From: Zeimonas sp032027205
GTDB lineage: Bacteria > Pseudomonadota > Gammaproteobacteria > Burkholderiales > Burkholderiaceae_E
DNA length: 64,000 nt
Assembly: GCA_032027205.1 (NCBI GenBank)
Contig: JAVSMN010000001.1
Span: 992,001-1,056,000 of the forward strand
Reading direction: 5' to 3'
The notes beneath the pieces are model-generated. The model saw nothing but the letters and a program-made list of their open reading frames with translations, searched no databases and was not told the origin of the DNA. Below, piece after piece: positions 7,518-15,621 of this stretch (the stretch's first letter is position 1; every line of letters begins with the position of its first letter). The translations under genes and the position numbers were made by a program.

Positions 7518-9419
7518 TCAAGAGCGACGCCGTTTTGCCATAAGTATTTGATATCTTTCGCGATCTTCGACGCTGGACATCCCGGAAGCCGCCAGTTCGT
7601 CGATCTGACGCGCCAGTTCACGGTCTTGCAGCTGGACGAGCGCAGCTTCGAACTCCGCCCGGGCCTCGTCGATCGACAAGGTTCCGAGCACCCAGTCGTC
7701 GGAGGCGCCCTCGCGTTCGAGTCGTTGCACCAACGACGGCGCCTGCTCGCGCAGCGCCTCGCAGACGTTCGCCAGCGTGGAGCCGGGCGGCAGCGCGGCG
7801 ATCGACTGGAGCCAGTGGACGAGATCCGCCGAGGCGGAGGCACGCAGCGACCAGGCGCCGCTCTCCGGCATGCCCTCGGCCGAGTCCTGCGCTTGGAGCG
7901 CTCCGGCGGCGAGCGCCGGATGCAGCGCCGCGAGCCAGCGGATCCGCTGCTCGAGATCGGGCCGATTCGCCGACGCCGCGCGCGCGGCGCGCCGCGACGT
8001 CGGGATCGCCGCACGCAAGCCGACGGCGCCGCCCCGGCCCCCCTGTGCGCCCGGTGCGGCGCGGCGCGCTGCGTCGTGCAGGGCGGCGTCGAAGTCGCCC
8101 TCGTGCGGGGCGCTTGCAGGCCGTGTATGGCGCGCTGCACCGGTGGCTTCGGGGGCAACTCCGAGGTAACGGTCTACCTCGTCGGCGCTCAACCCGGCGA
8201 GTTCGGCCAGCCGATGCACCAGCTGCAACCGCAGTGCCGGCGCGGACAGCGCGTGCAGCATCGGCCGCGCATCGGCGAGCAGCCGCGCGCGCCCCTCGGG
8301 AACCGCCAGGTCGACGCGCTCGGACAGTTCGCGCACGAGCAGCTCCGACAATGGCAGTGCACCGGCCAGCGCATCGCGAAAACCGTCGGCACCGAAGGCG
8401 CGAACGTAGCTGTCGGGATCGTGCTCGATCGGCAGGAACAGGAATTCGACCCGCTTCGTGTCGTCGGTCTGCGACAGCGATGCCTCGAGCGCGCGCCATG
8501 CCGCTTTGCGGCCCGCGGCGTCGCCGTCGAAAGCGAACACGACGCGATCGACCAGCCGCAACAGCTTGCGCACGTGATCGGGCGTGGTTGCCGTGCCGAG
8601 CGTGGCGACCGCGTTGCCCACGCCGTGCTGCGCGAGCATCACGACGTCGAGATAGCCCTCGACGACGATCACGCAGTCCTCGCGGCGGATCGCCTCGCGC
8701 GCCTCGAACAGGCCGTAGAGTTCGCGCCCCTTCGAGAACAGCGGCGTCTCGGGCGAATTCAGGTACTTCGGCTCGCCGGCGCCGAGCACCCGACCGCCGA
8801 AGCCGATGACCTGGCCGCGCGGGTTGCGGATCGGGAACATGATCCGGTCCCGGAAGCGGTCGTAGCGCTTGTTGCCGTCACCCTCGACGACCAGTCCGGC
8901 AGCGACCATCTCGGGCGCCTCGTAGTCGGCCACCGCCGCCTCCAGGCCGCGCCACTGCGCCGGCGCATAGCCGATCGCGAAGCGCGCGGCGGTCGTGCCC
9001 TGCAAGCCGCGGCCGACCAGGTATTCGATCGCCTGCGGCGCATCTCTCAGCCGCTTGCGGTAGTAGCGCGCCGCCTGGTCGAGCAATGCGAGCAGTGCGG
9101 GCGAGCGGCGTTCTTCGTGGGCCGCCCCTTCGCGCGGAACGTCCACGCCCACCGAGCGCGCGAGTTCCTCGATCGCATCGACGTAGCCCAGCCCGCCGTG
9201 CTCCATCAGGAAGCCGATCGCCGTGCCGTGCGCGCCGCAACCGAAGCAGTGGTAGAACTGCTTCGACGGACTGACGCTGAACGAGGGCGTCTTCTCTCCG
9301 TGGAACGGGCACAGGCCGACGAAGTTGGCGCCCGACTTGCGTAGCTTCACCGAACGACCGACCACGTCGACGATGTCGACGCGCGCGAGCAGGTCCTGGA
9401 TGAAGGCCTGCGGAATCAC
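7518..9419 (-). CDS. dnaG: DNA primase DnaG
   Basis: The 633-residue protein starts at GTG 9419. It has the CHC2 zinc site (C37, H40, C58, C61 in GLCPFHGEKTP...YHCFGCGAHG), the catalytic core, and the TOPRIM motifs VIVVEGYLDVV and FAFDGDAAGRKAAWRAL with acidic metal ligands, then a variable C-terminal region for DnaB binding. It makes RNA primers for lagging-strand replication. Length is slightly above the E. coli enzyme (581) because of an Ala/Arg-rich linker around residues 420-470. It lies between yqeY (25 bp upstream) and rpoD, as expected for the macromolecular-synthesis operon. Confidence 0.96.
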   Translation of the reverse strand: MIPQAFIQDLLARVDIVDVVGRSVKLRKSGANFVGLCPFHGEKTPSFSVSPSKQFYHCFGCGAHGTAIGFLMEHGGLGYVDAIEELARSVGVDVPREGAAHEERRSPALLALLDQAARYYRKRLRDAPQAIEYLVGRGLQGTTAARFAIGYAPAQWRGLEAAVADYEAPEMVAAGLVVEGDGNKRYDRFRDRIMFPIRNPRGQVIGFGGRVLGAGEPKYLNSPETPLFSKGRELYGLFEAREAIRREDCVIVVEGYLDVVMLAQHGVGNAVATLGTATTPDHVRKLLRLVDRVVFAFDGDAAGRKAAWRALEASLSQTDDTKRVEFLFLPIEHDPDSYVRAFGADGFRDALAGALPLSELLVRELSERVDLAVPEGRARLLADARPMLHALSAPALRLQLVHRLAELAGLSADEVDRYLGVAPEATGAARHTRPASAPHEGDFDAALHDAARRAAPGAQGGRGGAVGLRAAIPTSRRAARAASANRPDLEQRIRWLAALHPALAAGALQAQDSAEGMPESGAWSLRASASADLVHWLQSIAALPPGSTLANVCEALREQAPSLVQRLEREGASDDWVLGTLSIDEARAEFEAALVQLQDRELARQIDELAASGMSSVEDRERYQILMAKRRRS

Positions 9420-9444
9420 CGCGCGGCAGGCTCCTTCGCTGCGG

Positions 9445-9900
9445 CTATCCGCGCGACGCCGACAGCCGTTCGCGGACCTGCGCCGACACCTTCGACAGGT
9501 CGGCGCGGCCCGCCAGGCGCTGCTTGAGCAGGCCCATCACCTTTCCGATGTCCTGCAGGGAGGCGGCCGAAGTGGCGGCGATGGCGGCGTCGATCTCGCC
9601 GTCGAGTTCCTCGGCGCTCGCCGGCTGCGGCAGGTAGCCGGCGAGCACGTCGAGCTCGAACTTCTCGCGCGCGGCCAGCTCATGCCGGCCCGCCTGCTCG
9701 TACTGTTCGATGGAGTCGCGCCGCTGCTTGCTCAGCCGCTCGACGACCGCGATCGTCTGCGCGTCGTCGAGCTGGATGCGCTCGTCGATCTCCTTCTGGC
9801 GCACGGCTGCGACCAGCATGCGGATCGCCGACAGCCGGTCGGCATCGCGCGCGCGCATCGCGGTCTTCATGTCGTCGCCGATTCGGTCCTTCAGGCTCAT
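9445..9900 (-). CDS. yqeY: GatB/YqeY domain protein
   Basis: The 151-residue product shows the YqeY family pattern throughout: MSLKDRIGDDMKTAMRARD, LSAIRMLVAAVRQKEID, RRDSIEQYEQAGR, LAAREKFELDVLAGYLP and a C-terminal QDIGKVMGLLK...RADLSKVS. The domain resembles the tRNA-binding tail of the amidotransferase subunit GatB, but the stand-alone protein has no settled function. It is commonly found between rpsU and dnaG, as here, supporting co-transcription. The start at 9900 is preferred over an upstream ATG because the family begins MSLK. Confidence 0.92.
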   Translation of the reverse strand: MSLKDRIGDDMKTAMRARDADRLSAIRMLVAAVRQKEIDERIQLDDAQTIAVVERLSKQRRDSIEQYEQAGRHELAAREKFELDVLAGYLPQPASAEELDGEIDAAIAATSAASLQDIGKVMGLLKQRLAGRADLSKVSAQVRERLSASRG

Positions 9901-9922
9901 GGCTCGATTCTGCAAATGACGA

Positions 9923-9950
9923 AGCCCGCCTCAGGATACCCGGGCGGGCT
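9923..9950 (-). promoter_or_regulatory. Stem-loop upstream of yqeY
   Basis: AGCCCGCC and GGCGGGCT form an eight-base-pair stem with a 12-nt loop, 22 nt before the yqeY start codon in the rpsU-yqeY gap. No T-run follows. It could set the relative amounts of S21 and downstream mRNA by processing or partial termination; that role is inference. Confidence 0.4.
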
Positions 9951-10017
9951 GCGCTTGGCACCTTCGCGCGCTGCGCGGCAGGTGCGGGGACGGAGCGGCA
10001 GGGAGGAGTCGGTGCCG

Positions 10018-10086
10018 ACCGGAGGGGCTCCGCCTACCGGAGGGGCTCCGCCTACCGAAGGGGCTTCGCCTACCGAAGGGGCTTCT
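10018..10086. repeat. Four tandem 18-bp palindromic repeats after rpsU
   Basis: The unit ACCGGAGGGGCTCCGCCT occurs at 10018-10035 and 10036-10053, the variant ACCGAAGGGGCTTCGCCT at 10054-10071, and a 15-base partial copy at 10072-10086 that ends on the rpsU stop codon. Each unit contains a small palindrome (GGAG/CTCC or GAAG/CTTC); the two unit types differ by paired changes on both arms, which keep the complementarity. Confidence 0.85.
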
Positions 10087-10298
10087 CAGTACAGCTTCTT
10101 CGGCAGCATCTGACTGCGCAGACGCTTGTGATGACGCTTGACCGCTGCCGCCTTCTTGCGCTTGCGCTCGGCGGTAGGCTTCTCGTAGAACTCGCGCGCC
10201 CGAAGCTCGGTGATGATTCCGGCTTTCTCGATGGTGCGCTTGAAACGGCGAAGCGCGACGTCGAACGGCTCGTTCTCCTTGATGCGAACGGTCGGCAT
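10086..10298 (-). CDS. rpsU: 30S ribosomal protein S21
   Basis: The 70-residue basic protein reads as S21 end to end: MPTVRIKENEPFDVALRRFKR, GIITELRAREFYEKPT and a Lys/Arg-rich tail. S21 sits on the 30S platform and takes part in translation initiation. It is the first gene of the macromolecular-synthesis operon and has a strong promoter at 10328-10356 and a Shine-Dalgarno-like GAGGGG before the ATG at 10298. Confidence 0.97.
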   Translation of the reverse strand: MPTVRIKENEPFDVALRRFKRTIEKAGIITELRAREFYEKPTAERKRKKAAAVKRHHKRLRSQMLPKKLY

Positions 10299-10327
10299 TA
10301 ACGGTAACCCCTCATGTGGAACCGGCA

Positions 10328-10356
10328 ATTATAGCTTTTCGGGAAACGCTTCTCAA
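10328..10356 (-). promoter_or_regulatory. Sigma-70 promoter of rpsU-yqeY-dnaG-rpoD
   Basis: The minus strand carries TTGAGA (10356-10351), a 17-bp spacer and a perfect TATAAT (10333-10328). Initiation near 10321 leaves a leader of about 23 nt that includes the ribosome-binding site. This is the best match to consensus in the window, as expected for a housekeeping operon. Confidence 0.85.
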
Positions 10357-10516
10357 GCGCCCGAAATGAGCGGCAGAAATGAGCGGCAGAATCGCGTCTT
10401 CTCGCCTCTCGGACGCGTGCGCCGGGCCGGCGCCGCCTCCGATCGGAAAACACGCCGCCGCCGTGCGCCTCGCGCGCGAGAATCGCCCCTGCCCGGCCGG
10501 CTGCCCTTCGTTTGCG

Positions 10517-11698
10517 ATGGATTCCTTCTTCGTCGACATACCGACGCTGTACCTGATGACCGGCTTCTCCAGCGCGGCAGGGGCGGCAATCCTGCTGGCG
10601 CTGCGCAGCGACAACGCCGGGGTCGGCCGGTCGATGCCGATCCTCGCCGCAGGCATCCTGGCGATGGGCATGGGCTTCATCTGCTTCGCGCTGCGCGGGC
10701 ACTGGATGACGCAACTGGCGGCAACGTTCGGCTATACATCGCTCGGCGTGGCTGCGCTCCTCGTCTGGCTCGGCACCACGCACCTGTTCGGCCGCCCGGC
10801 GTCGCCGTGGCCGGCGGCAGGGCTGGTGCTCGCCTACATCATGACGATGACGATCCTGCACGAGGCGAACACGTCGCGCGCGCTCGCACGCATCGGGCTG
10901 AGCAGCGTCTTCACGCTCTTTTTCCTCGGCATGGCCGTTCGCGAAACGCATCGATCTCCTCTGTTGGGCACGCTGCGTTCGGCGCGGCTGATGCGCGCGC
11001 TGCTCGCTGCCTTCTGCGCGGTGATCGCGCTGCGCATGGCGCTCTTCCTCACGCAGGGCATCCCGCTGAACGCCGACGGCAGTGCCCCGCCGGGCGTGAT
11101 GCGAACGCTGTTCGCGATGACGTTCGGCTCGCTGCCGTTCGCATTGACCGTTTCGGTGCTGAGCATCGCCAACGGCCGATTGAGCGCGAGCCTTCGACAG
11201 CTCGCCGCCACCGACGATCTCACCGGCCTTGTCTCGCGTCGGTCGCTGCAGGAATCCGGGACGCGACTGCTCGAGCGGGCGCAGGAATGCATCGCGCTGC
11301 TGATGATCGACCTCGACGACTTCAAGACGGTGAACGATCGGCACGGCCACGCCGTCGGCGACGAGATGTTGCGTCACGTGGCGACGTTGCTGCGCAGCGC
11401 GCTGCGGCCCGATTCGCTGATCGTGCGCTACGGCGGCGACGAGTTCTGCGCGCTCGTGCCGGTGCCGGGCGGGGCGGCCGCCTTCGGCGTCGCCGAACGG
11501 CTGCGCGCGACGATCGAGGCTTCGCCCTATCGCCATGGATCGCTGCCGCTGCCGATCACGATGAGCATCGGCGTAAGCATCCACCGACCGGGACGCACGC
11601 TGCGCGAGCTGCTCGACGAAGCCGATCGTCGCGCATATCGCGCGAAGTCGCAGGGCCGCAATCGGGTCGTTGCCGACGACTCGCTCGTCGCCGCCTGA
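10517..11698 (+). CDS. Membrane-bound GGDEF diguanylate cyclase (first of a pair)
   Basis: The 393-residue protein has about six or seven hydrophobic helices in residues 5-220 and a GGDEF domain after a short linker (LAATDDLTGLVSRRSL marks its start, near residue 232). The active-site loop is RYGGDEFCAL (about residues 304-313), with LLMIDLDDFKTVNDRHGHAVGDEML upstream, so synthesis of cyclic di-GMP is expected. No RxxD inhibitory site stands five residues before GGDEF. The chosen ATG opens MDSFFVDIPTLYLMTG, which aligns with the start of the next gene; an upstream ATG at 10379 would add a segment without membrane character. Confidence 0.85.
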   Translation: MDSFFVDIPTLYLMTGFSSAAGAAILLALRSDNAGVGRSMPILAAGILAMGMGFICFALRGHWMTQLAATFGYTSLGVAALLVWLGTTHLFGRPASPWPAAGLVLAYIMTMTILHEANTSRALARIGLSSVFTLFFLGMAVRETHRSPLLGTLRSARLMRALLAAFCAVIALRMALFLTQGIPLNADGSAPPGVMRTLFAMTFGSLPFALTVSVLSIANGRLSASLRQLAATDDLTGLVSRRSLQESGTRLLERAQECIALLMIDLDDFKTVNDRHGHAVGDEMLRHVATLLRSALRPDSLIVRYGGDEFCALVPVPGGAAAFGVAERLRATIEASPYRHGSLPLPITMSIGVSIHRPGRTLRELLDEADRRAYRAKSQGRNRVVADDSLVAA

Positions 11699-11861
11699 GT
11701 CGCGCGATCGGCAGCGACGCTTTGCGGTCCTCGTGCCTGACGAACGGCACGCGATTCGCGGCGCAGGGCGTCGTCGCCGGTTGTCCACGACGAGGCCCGA
11801 TGTCACACTGCCTCTCACCCTCCGGGCCGACGGCCCACGACCGGCGCTAGAACTCCCACGC

Positions 11862-13073
11862 ATGGCACCCGTGCTGATCGTCGACATGCAGACGCTGTTC
11901 CTGATCAGCGGCGTCACCGTGCTGGCGACCGCAGCCACGCTGATGTTCCTGCGCCCGCTGCACAACCCGTCGGCGCCCGTGCTCGGCCTGCACGCGCTGG
12001 CGATGTCGCTCGCCGGCAATGCGCTGCTCGTGGCGGGTCTGACAACCGACAGTCACGAATCGCTCGCGCGCGGCGTGGCCGTCGTCGGCGTGGGCGCCGG
12101 CGCGCTCGTCGGCTGCGAGGCGGTGCGCCGGCTGTACGGCGCGCGACCGCGCCCGGCGATGCTGTTCACGTTCCTCTTCCTGCTGGTGGCCGGCACGCTG
12201 GGTTTCGACGCGCTGCGCAGCGAAGGCTGGCTGCGCACCGCCTACGTCGACTCGCTCGTGTCGGTCGCTGCGGCGCTTACCGCGGTTCGCGTCGCGCGCG
12301 CTCGCGATCCGGCCGCCGAGGTCGTTCGACGCGTGCTCGTGGCGGCGGTTGCCGTATATGCGCTCGCATCGATCACCGGCGCAATGCGTGTCCTGCGCAC
12401 GCCCTTGCCGGCGTCCACGCCTGCGGTCGACGTCGATACGCTCGGACTCGTCACGATGGCGGTCGACACGCTCGTGCCGATGGCGATCACCGGCCTGATG
12501 CTGGCCGTGGTGCATTCGCGGATGGCCGACGAACTGCGCGCGATGGCCACCACCGACCCGCTGACGCGACTGCTGTCGCGCCGCGTGCTGTTCGACAGCG
12601 GCGAACCGCTGCTCGCATCGACCCGCCTGTCCGGAAGAATGGTGGCGGCGATGATGGTCGACATCGACCATTTCAAGCAGATCAATGACGCGCACGGGCA
12701 CGCCGCCGGCGACGCGGTGCTGCGTCATTGCGCGCGCCAGTTGCGCTCCGGCGCGCGCGCGGAGGCGCTGGCGGCGCGCTACGGCGGCGAGGAGTTCTGC
12801 CTGCTGGTGCCGATCGAACGCGAGCGCGATGCCTTCGTCGCCGCCGAGCGGCTGCGTCACCGGATTGCGAGCCAGCCGTGCGTGGTCAACGACACGACCG
12901 TGCAGATGACCGTGAGCATCGGCGTGGCGATCCACGAACACGGGCAGCGCCTCGCGCAACTGCTCGCGCGCGCCGACGAGTTGCTGTACGCGGCAAAGCG
13001 CGCAGGACGCAACCGCGTCGTCTCCGCCGATTCGCCGGCCGACCAGCCCGACCTCGCGCTGCTCGTAGTCTAG
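11862..13073 (+). CDS. Membrane-bound GGDEF diguanylate cyclase (second of a pair)
   Basis: The 403-residue protein has the same plan as its neighbour: about seven hydrophobic helices (QTLFLISGVTVLATAATLMF onward) and a GGDEF domain starting near LRAMATTDPLTRLLSRRVLF. The catalytic loop is RYGGEEFCLL, an active variant, with MMVDIDHFKQINDAHGHAAGDAVL upstream. No RxxD inhibitory site is present. The two genes probably arose by tandem duplication. Its stop codon TAG is the first three bases of the inverted-repeat element at 13071-13339. Start may be ATG 11862 or 11886. Confidence 0.85.
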   Translation: MAPVLIVDMQTLFLISGVTVLATAATLMFLRPLHNPSAPVLGLHALAMSLAGNALLVAGLTTDSHESLARGVAVVGVGAGALVGCEAVRRLYGARPRPAMLFTFLFLLVAGTLGFDALRSEGWLRTAYVDSLVSVAAALTAVRVARARDPAAEVVRRVLVAAVAVYALASITGAMRVLRTPLPASTPAVDVDTLGLVTMAVDTLVPMAITGLMLAVVHSRMADELRAMATTDPLTRLLSRRVLFDSGEPLLASTRLSGRMVAAMMVDIDHFKQINDAHGHAAGDAVLRHCARQLRSGARAEALAARYGGEEFCLLVPIERERDAFVAAERLRHRIASQPCVVNDTTVQMTVSIGVAIHEHGQRLAQLLARADELLYAAKRAGRNRVVSADSPADQPDLALLVV

Positions 13074-13339
13074 GGCCTGTTCACACTACGATCGTCCCCG
13101 CGTGAGCCCGAAAAAAGCGCGCAATCAAGGCGCAAAGCGCAGCCGTGGCGGGGTCACGGCGAGCATTTGCAACGCCGAGTGCGCGCTTTTTTCGGGCTCA
13201 CCCTTCGGGCCGGGGCCTGCCGAGCCGCCACACTTCGTTGCCGGCTCCTTGCGTGGCACCGCCACGCGCGTCGCCGACGCCTCGTTTGGCGCCTCGGCAG
13301 GCCCCGGCGCGGGGACGAGCGTAGTGTGAACAGGCCCTA
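13071..13339. repeat. 269-bp element of three nested inverted repeats (MITE-like)
   Basis: Outer arms: 13071-13102 and 13308-13339 are inverted copies differing at 1 of 32 positions (they include GGGCCTGTTCACACTACG). Inside lie two further exact inverted repeats: 13103-13122 with 13181-13200 (20 of 20) and 13209-13224 with 13293-13308 (16 of 16). The loops hold smaller palindromes such as GCCGTG/CACGGC and GCGTGGC/GCCACGC. No reading frame in it looks real. The layout (outer pair enclosing two adjacent hairpins) fits a non-autonomous mobile repeat or a structured RNA. It lies exactly between the second GGDEF gene and tsaD. Confidence 0.85.
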
Positions 13340-13343
13340 AACT
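13338..13343 (+). promoter_or_regulatory. Candidate -10 box of tsaD, overlapping the element's right end
   Basis: TAAACT (4 of 6 to consensus) is followed by exactly six bases and the tsaD ATG, so initiation would fall on the start codon. Its first two bases are the last two of the right arm of the inverted-repeat element. No convincing -35 box or Shine-Dalgarno is visible. Confidence 0.4.
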
Positions 13344-13349
13344 CGCCGC

Positions 13350-14384
13350 ATGAAAGTCCTCGGCATCGAGACGTCGTGCGACGAAACCGGCGTCGCGCTT
13401 TACTGCACCGAGCGCGGCCTGCTCGCGCAGGCGCTGCACTCGCAGGTCGAGCTGCACGAACGCTACGGCGGCGTCGTCCCCGAGCTCGCGTCGCGCGACC
13501 ATGTGCGTCGCCTGCTTCCGCTCGTCGAGGAGGTGCTGTCGCAGGCCGGCGTCGCCCGCAGCGAACTCGACGCGATCGCGTGGACCGAAGGGCCGGGACT
13601 GGCCGGCGCGCTGCTGGTCGGCGCGGGCGTCGGCGCGGCGATGGCCTTCGCGCTGGGCGTTCCCGGTCTCGGCATCCATCACCTCGAGGGGCACCTGCTG
13701 TCGCCGCTACTGTCGAGCGACCCGCCGGCGTTCCCGTTCGTCGCGCTGCTGGTCTCGGGCGGACACACGCAGTTGATGGAGGTGTCCGGCGTCGGCCGCT
13801 ACCGCCTGCTCGGCGACACGCTCGACGACGCGGCGGGCGAGGCTTTCGACAAGAGCGCGAAGCTGCTCGGCCTGGGCTATCCGGGAGGACCACAGATCGC
13901 CGCGCTGGCGGCCGACGGAACGGTCGGTCGACATGCGCTGCCACGCCCGATGCTGCACTCGGACTCGCTCGACTTCAGCTTCAGCGGACTGAAGACCGCG
14001 GTTGCGACACTCGTGCGGCGTGGCATCGACGACGCGTCGGCGCGCGCCGACCTGGCTGCCGAGATCGAGGCGGCGATTGTCGAGGTACTGGTCGCGAAGT
14101 CGCTCGCCGCGTTACGGCAGACGGGGCAGCGTCGGCTGGTGGTCGCCGGCGGCGTCAGCGCCAACCGCCGACTGCGCGAGACGCTCTCGGCCGCTTGCGC
14201 CGGCGCCGGAGCCTGCGTGCATTTCCCGCAGCCGGCGCTGTGCTCGGACAACGGCGCGATGATCGCCTTCGCCGGCGCGCTTCGGCTGCAGCACGCTGAA
14301 CCCGGTGCGCTGCCACGCGGACGCGCGATCGGCGGATTCGTCGTGCAGCCGCGCTGGCCGCTCGAATCGCTGCCCGCAGTCTGA
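13350..14384 (+). CDS. tsaD: tRNA threonylcarbamoyladenosine (t6A37) transferase subunit TsaD
   Basis: The 344-residue product is a full-length TsaD/Kae1: MKVLGIETSCDETGVALY, the metal-binding HHLEGH, LVSGGHTQL, GEAFDKSAKLLGLGYPGGP, FSFSGLKTAV, VAGGVSANRRLRE and CSDNGAMIA. With TsaB, TsaC and TsaE it makes t6A37 in ANN-decoding tRNAs; tsaE is present at 31544. In many proteobacteria tsaD is divergent from rpsU; here two GGDEF genes and the repeat element separate them. Confidence 0.97.
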   Translation: MKVLGIETSCDETGVALYCTERGLLAQALHSQVELHERYGGVVPELASRDHVRRLLPLVEEVLSQAGVARSELDAIAWTEGPGLAGALLVGAGVGAAMAFALGVPGLGIHHLEGHLLSPLLSSDPPAFPFVALLVSGGHTQLMEVSGVGRYRLLGDTLDDAAGEAFDKSAKLLGLGYPGGPQIAALAADGTVGRHALPRPMLHSDSLDFSFSGLKTAVATLVRRGIDDASARADLAAEIEAAIVEVLVAKSLAALRQTGQRRLVVAGGVSANRRLRETLSAACAGAGACVHFPQPALCSDNGAMIAFAGALRLQHAEPGALPRGRAIGGFVVQPRWPLESLPAV

Positions 14385-14415
14385 TGAAGAATCTGGCGGC
14401 GGACGCTGCGCGCGG

Positions 14416-15030
14416 CTAGCGCGAGCGGCTGCCGATGCGCGATTCCTTGCCCTGCACGAGCTTGGCGAGGTTGCCGCGATGGCGCCAGACGAGCAGCGCG
14501 CTCATCACGGCGATCGCCAGCGCGTTCGGCCCGGGCCCGAACAGGAACAGGTCCCACAGCGGCGCAAACACCGCGGCAACGAGCGCAGCCAGCGACGAAT
14601 AGCGGAAGAAGAACGCGATCAGCACCCACGTGGCGAGCGCACCGATGCCGAGCAGCGGATGAAGCGCGAGCAGCACGCCGGCAGCGGTGGCGACGCCCTT
14701 GCCGCCGTGGAAGCGATGGAACACCGGATAGAGATGGCCGACGAAGACGGCCAGCGCGACGAGCGCGATCGTGCCTTCGTCCAGGCCCCAGCGCGGACCG
14801 AAGATGCGGGCGAGCATCACCGCCACCCAGCCTTTCGCGCCGTCGCCGAGCAACGTGAGCGCGGCAGCCAGCTTGTTGCCGGTGCGCAGCACGTTGGTCG
14901 CGCCCGGATTGTGCGAACCGTAGCTGCGCGGATCGGCCAGCCCCATCACACGGCTGACCAGCACGGCGAATGAGATCGAGCCGAGCAGGTACGCCAGCAC
15001 GATCGCGATCAGCGGATATCCGTTCTGCAA
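14416..15030 (-). CDS. plsY: Glycerol-3-phosphate acyltransferase PlsY
   Basis: The 204-residue membrane protein has the PlsY motifs SHNPGATNVLR, GDGAKGWVAV, GHLYPVFHRFHGGKGVAT and a C-terminal RHRGNLAKLVQGKE. It transfers acyl from acyl-phosphate to glycerol 3-phosphate, the first step of phospholipid synthesis. TTG 15030 is the start, supported by GGGGAGG five bases upstream. It is convergent with tsaD across 31 bp, a common pairing in proteobacteria. Confidence 0.95.
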   Translation of the reverse strand: MQNGYPLIAIVLAYLLGSISFAVLVSRVMGLADPRSYGSHNPGATNVLRTGNKLAAALTLLGDGAKGWVAVMLARIFGPRWGLDEGTIALVALAVFVGHLYPVFHRFHGGKGVATAAGVLLALHPLLGIGALATWVLIAFFFRYSSLAALVAAVFAPLWDLFLFGPGPNALAIAVMSALLVWRHRGNLAKLVQGKESRIGSRSR

Positions 15031-15141
15031 CGCGCCTCCCCCGAGCCTGTGGAGTCGAACGGCGCCCGAGCGTTGCGAGCCAACGGGTTGCCGGGCACCG
15101 GCGCGAGTGTACCGACTCCGGACGCGCGCAGGCGCTGGGCG

Positions 15142-15621
15142 TCAGTCGTCGAGCGCGCAGTGCACGGCAGACGCGCCGAGCGTGTCGACGAGCACGCGCG
15201 GCTCGATCGAGACGAGATAGCCGCGTCGCCCGCCGTTGATGTAGATGCGCGGCAGCTCGAGCACGCTCGCCTCGACGAACACCGGCATCGCCTTGCGCAA
15301 GCCGAAGGGCGACGTGCCGCCGACGAAGTAGCCGCTGTGCCGCTGCGCGGTGCGCGGCTCGCAGGGCTCGATGCTGGTGCGCCCGGTTTCTCGCGCGAGC
15401 CGCTTGGTGGAAACGCGCCGGTCGCCGTGCATCAACACGATGAGCGGGCGCGCATCCTGGTCCTGCATGACGAGCGTCTTCACCACCGCGTGCTCGTCCA
15501 CGCCGAGCTGGCGCGCCGACTCGCCGGTACCCCCGTGCTCGACGTAGTCGTAGCGGTGCTCGCCGAACGCGACGCCGCTCCGGCGCAGGAACTGCGTTGC
15601 CGGCGTCTCGCTGCGGCTCAT
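15142..15621 (-). CDS. ybaK: YbaK/EbsC-family aminoacyl-tRNA deacylase
   Basis: The 159-residue protein matches the YbaK fold: PATQFLRRSGV, HAVVKTLVMQD, LIVLMHGDRRVSTKRLAR, GYFVGGTSPFGLRKAMPVFVE and ELPRIYINGGRRGYLVSIEP. Family members hydrolyse mischarged Cys-tRNA(Pro) or related species. The start codon overlaps the stop of panE (ATGA), so the two are probably translated together. Confidence 0.9.
   Translation of the reverse strand: MSRSETPATQFLRRSGVAFGEHRYDYVEHGGTGESARQLGVDEHAVVKTLVMQDQDARPLIVLMHGDRRVSTKRLARETGRTSIEPCEPRTAQRHSGYFVGGTSPFGLRKAMPVFVEASVLELPRIYINGGRRGYLVSIEPRVLVDTLGASAVHCALDD

Noticed and set aside
10018..10086. CRISPR array
   Set aside because: The units are contiguous 18-mers without spacers.
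13123..13180. A tRNA or small ORF inside the inverted-repeat element
   Set aside because: No cloverleaf with a T-loop or anticodon pattern, and no start with a ribosome-binding site.
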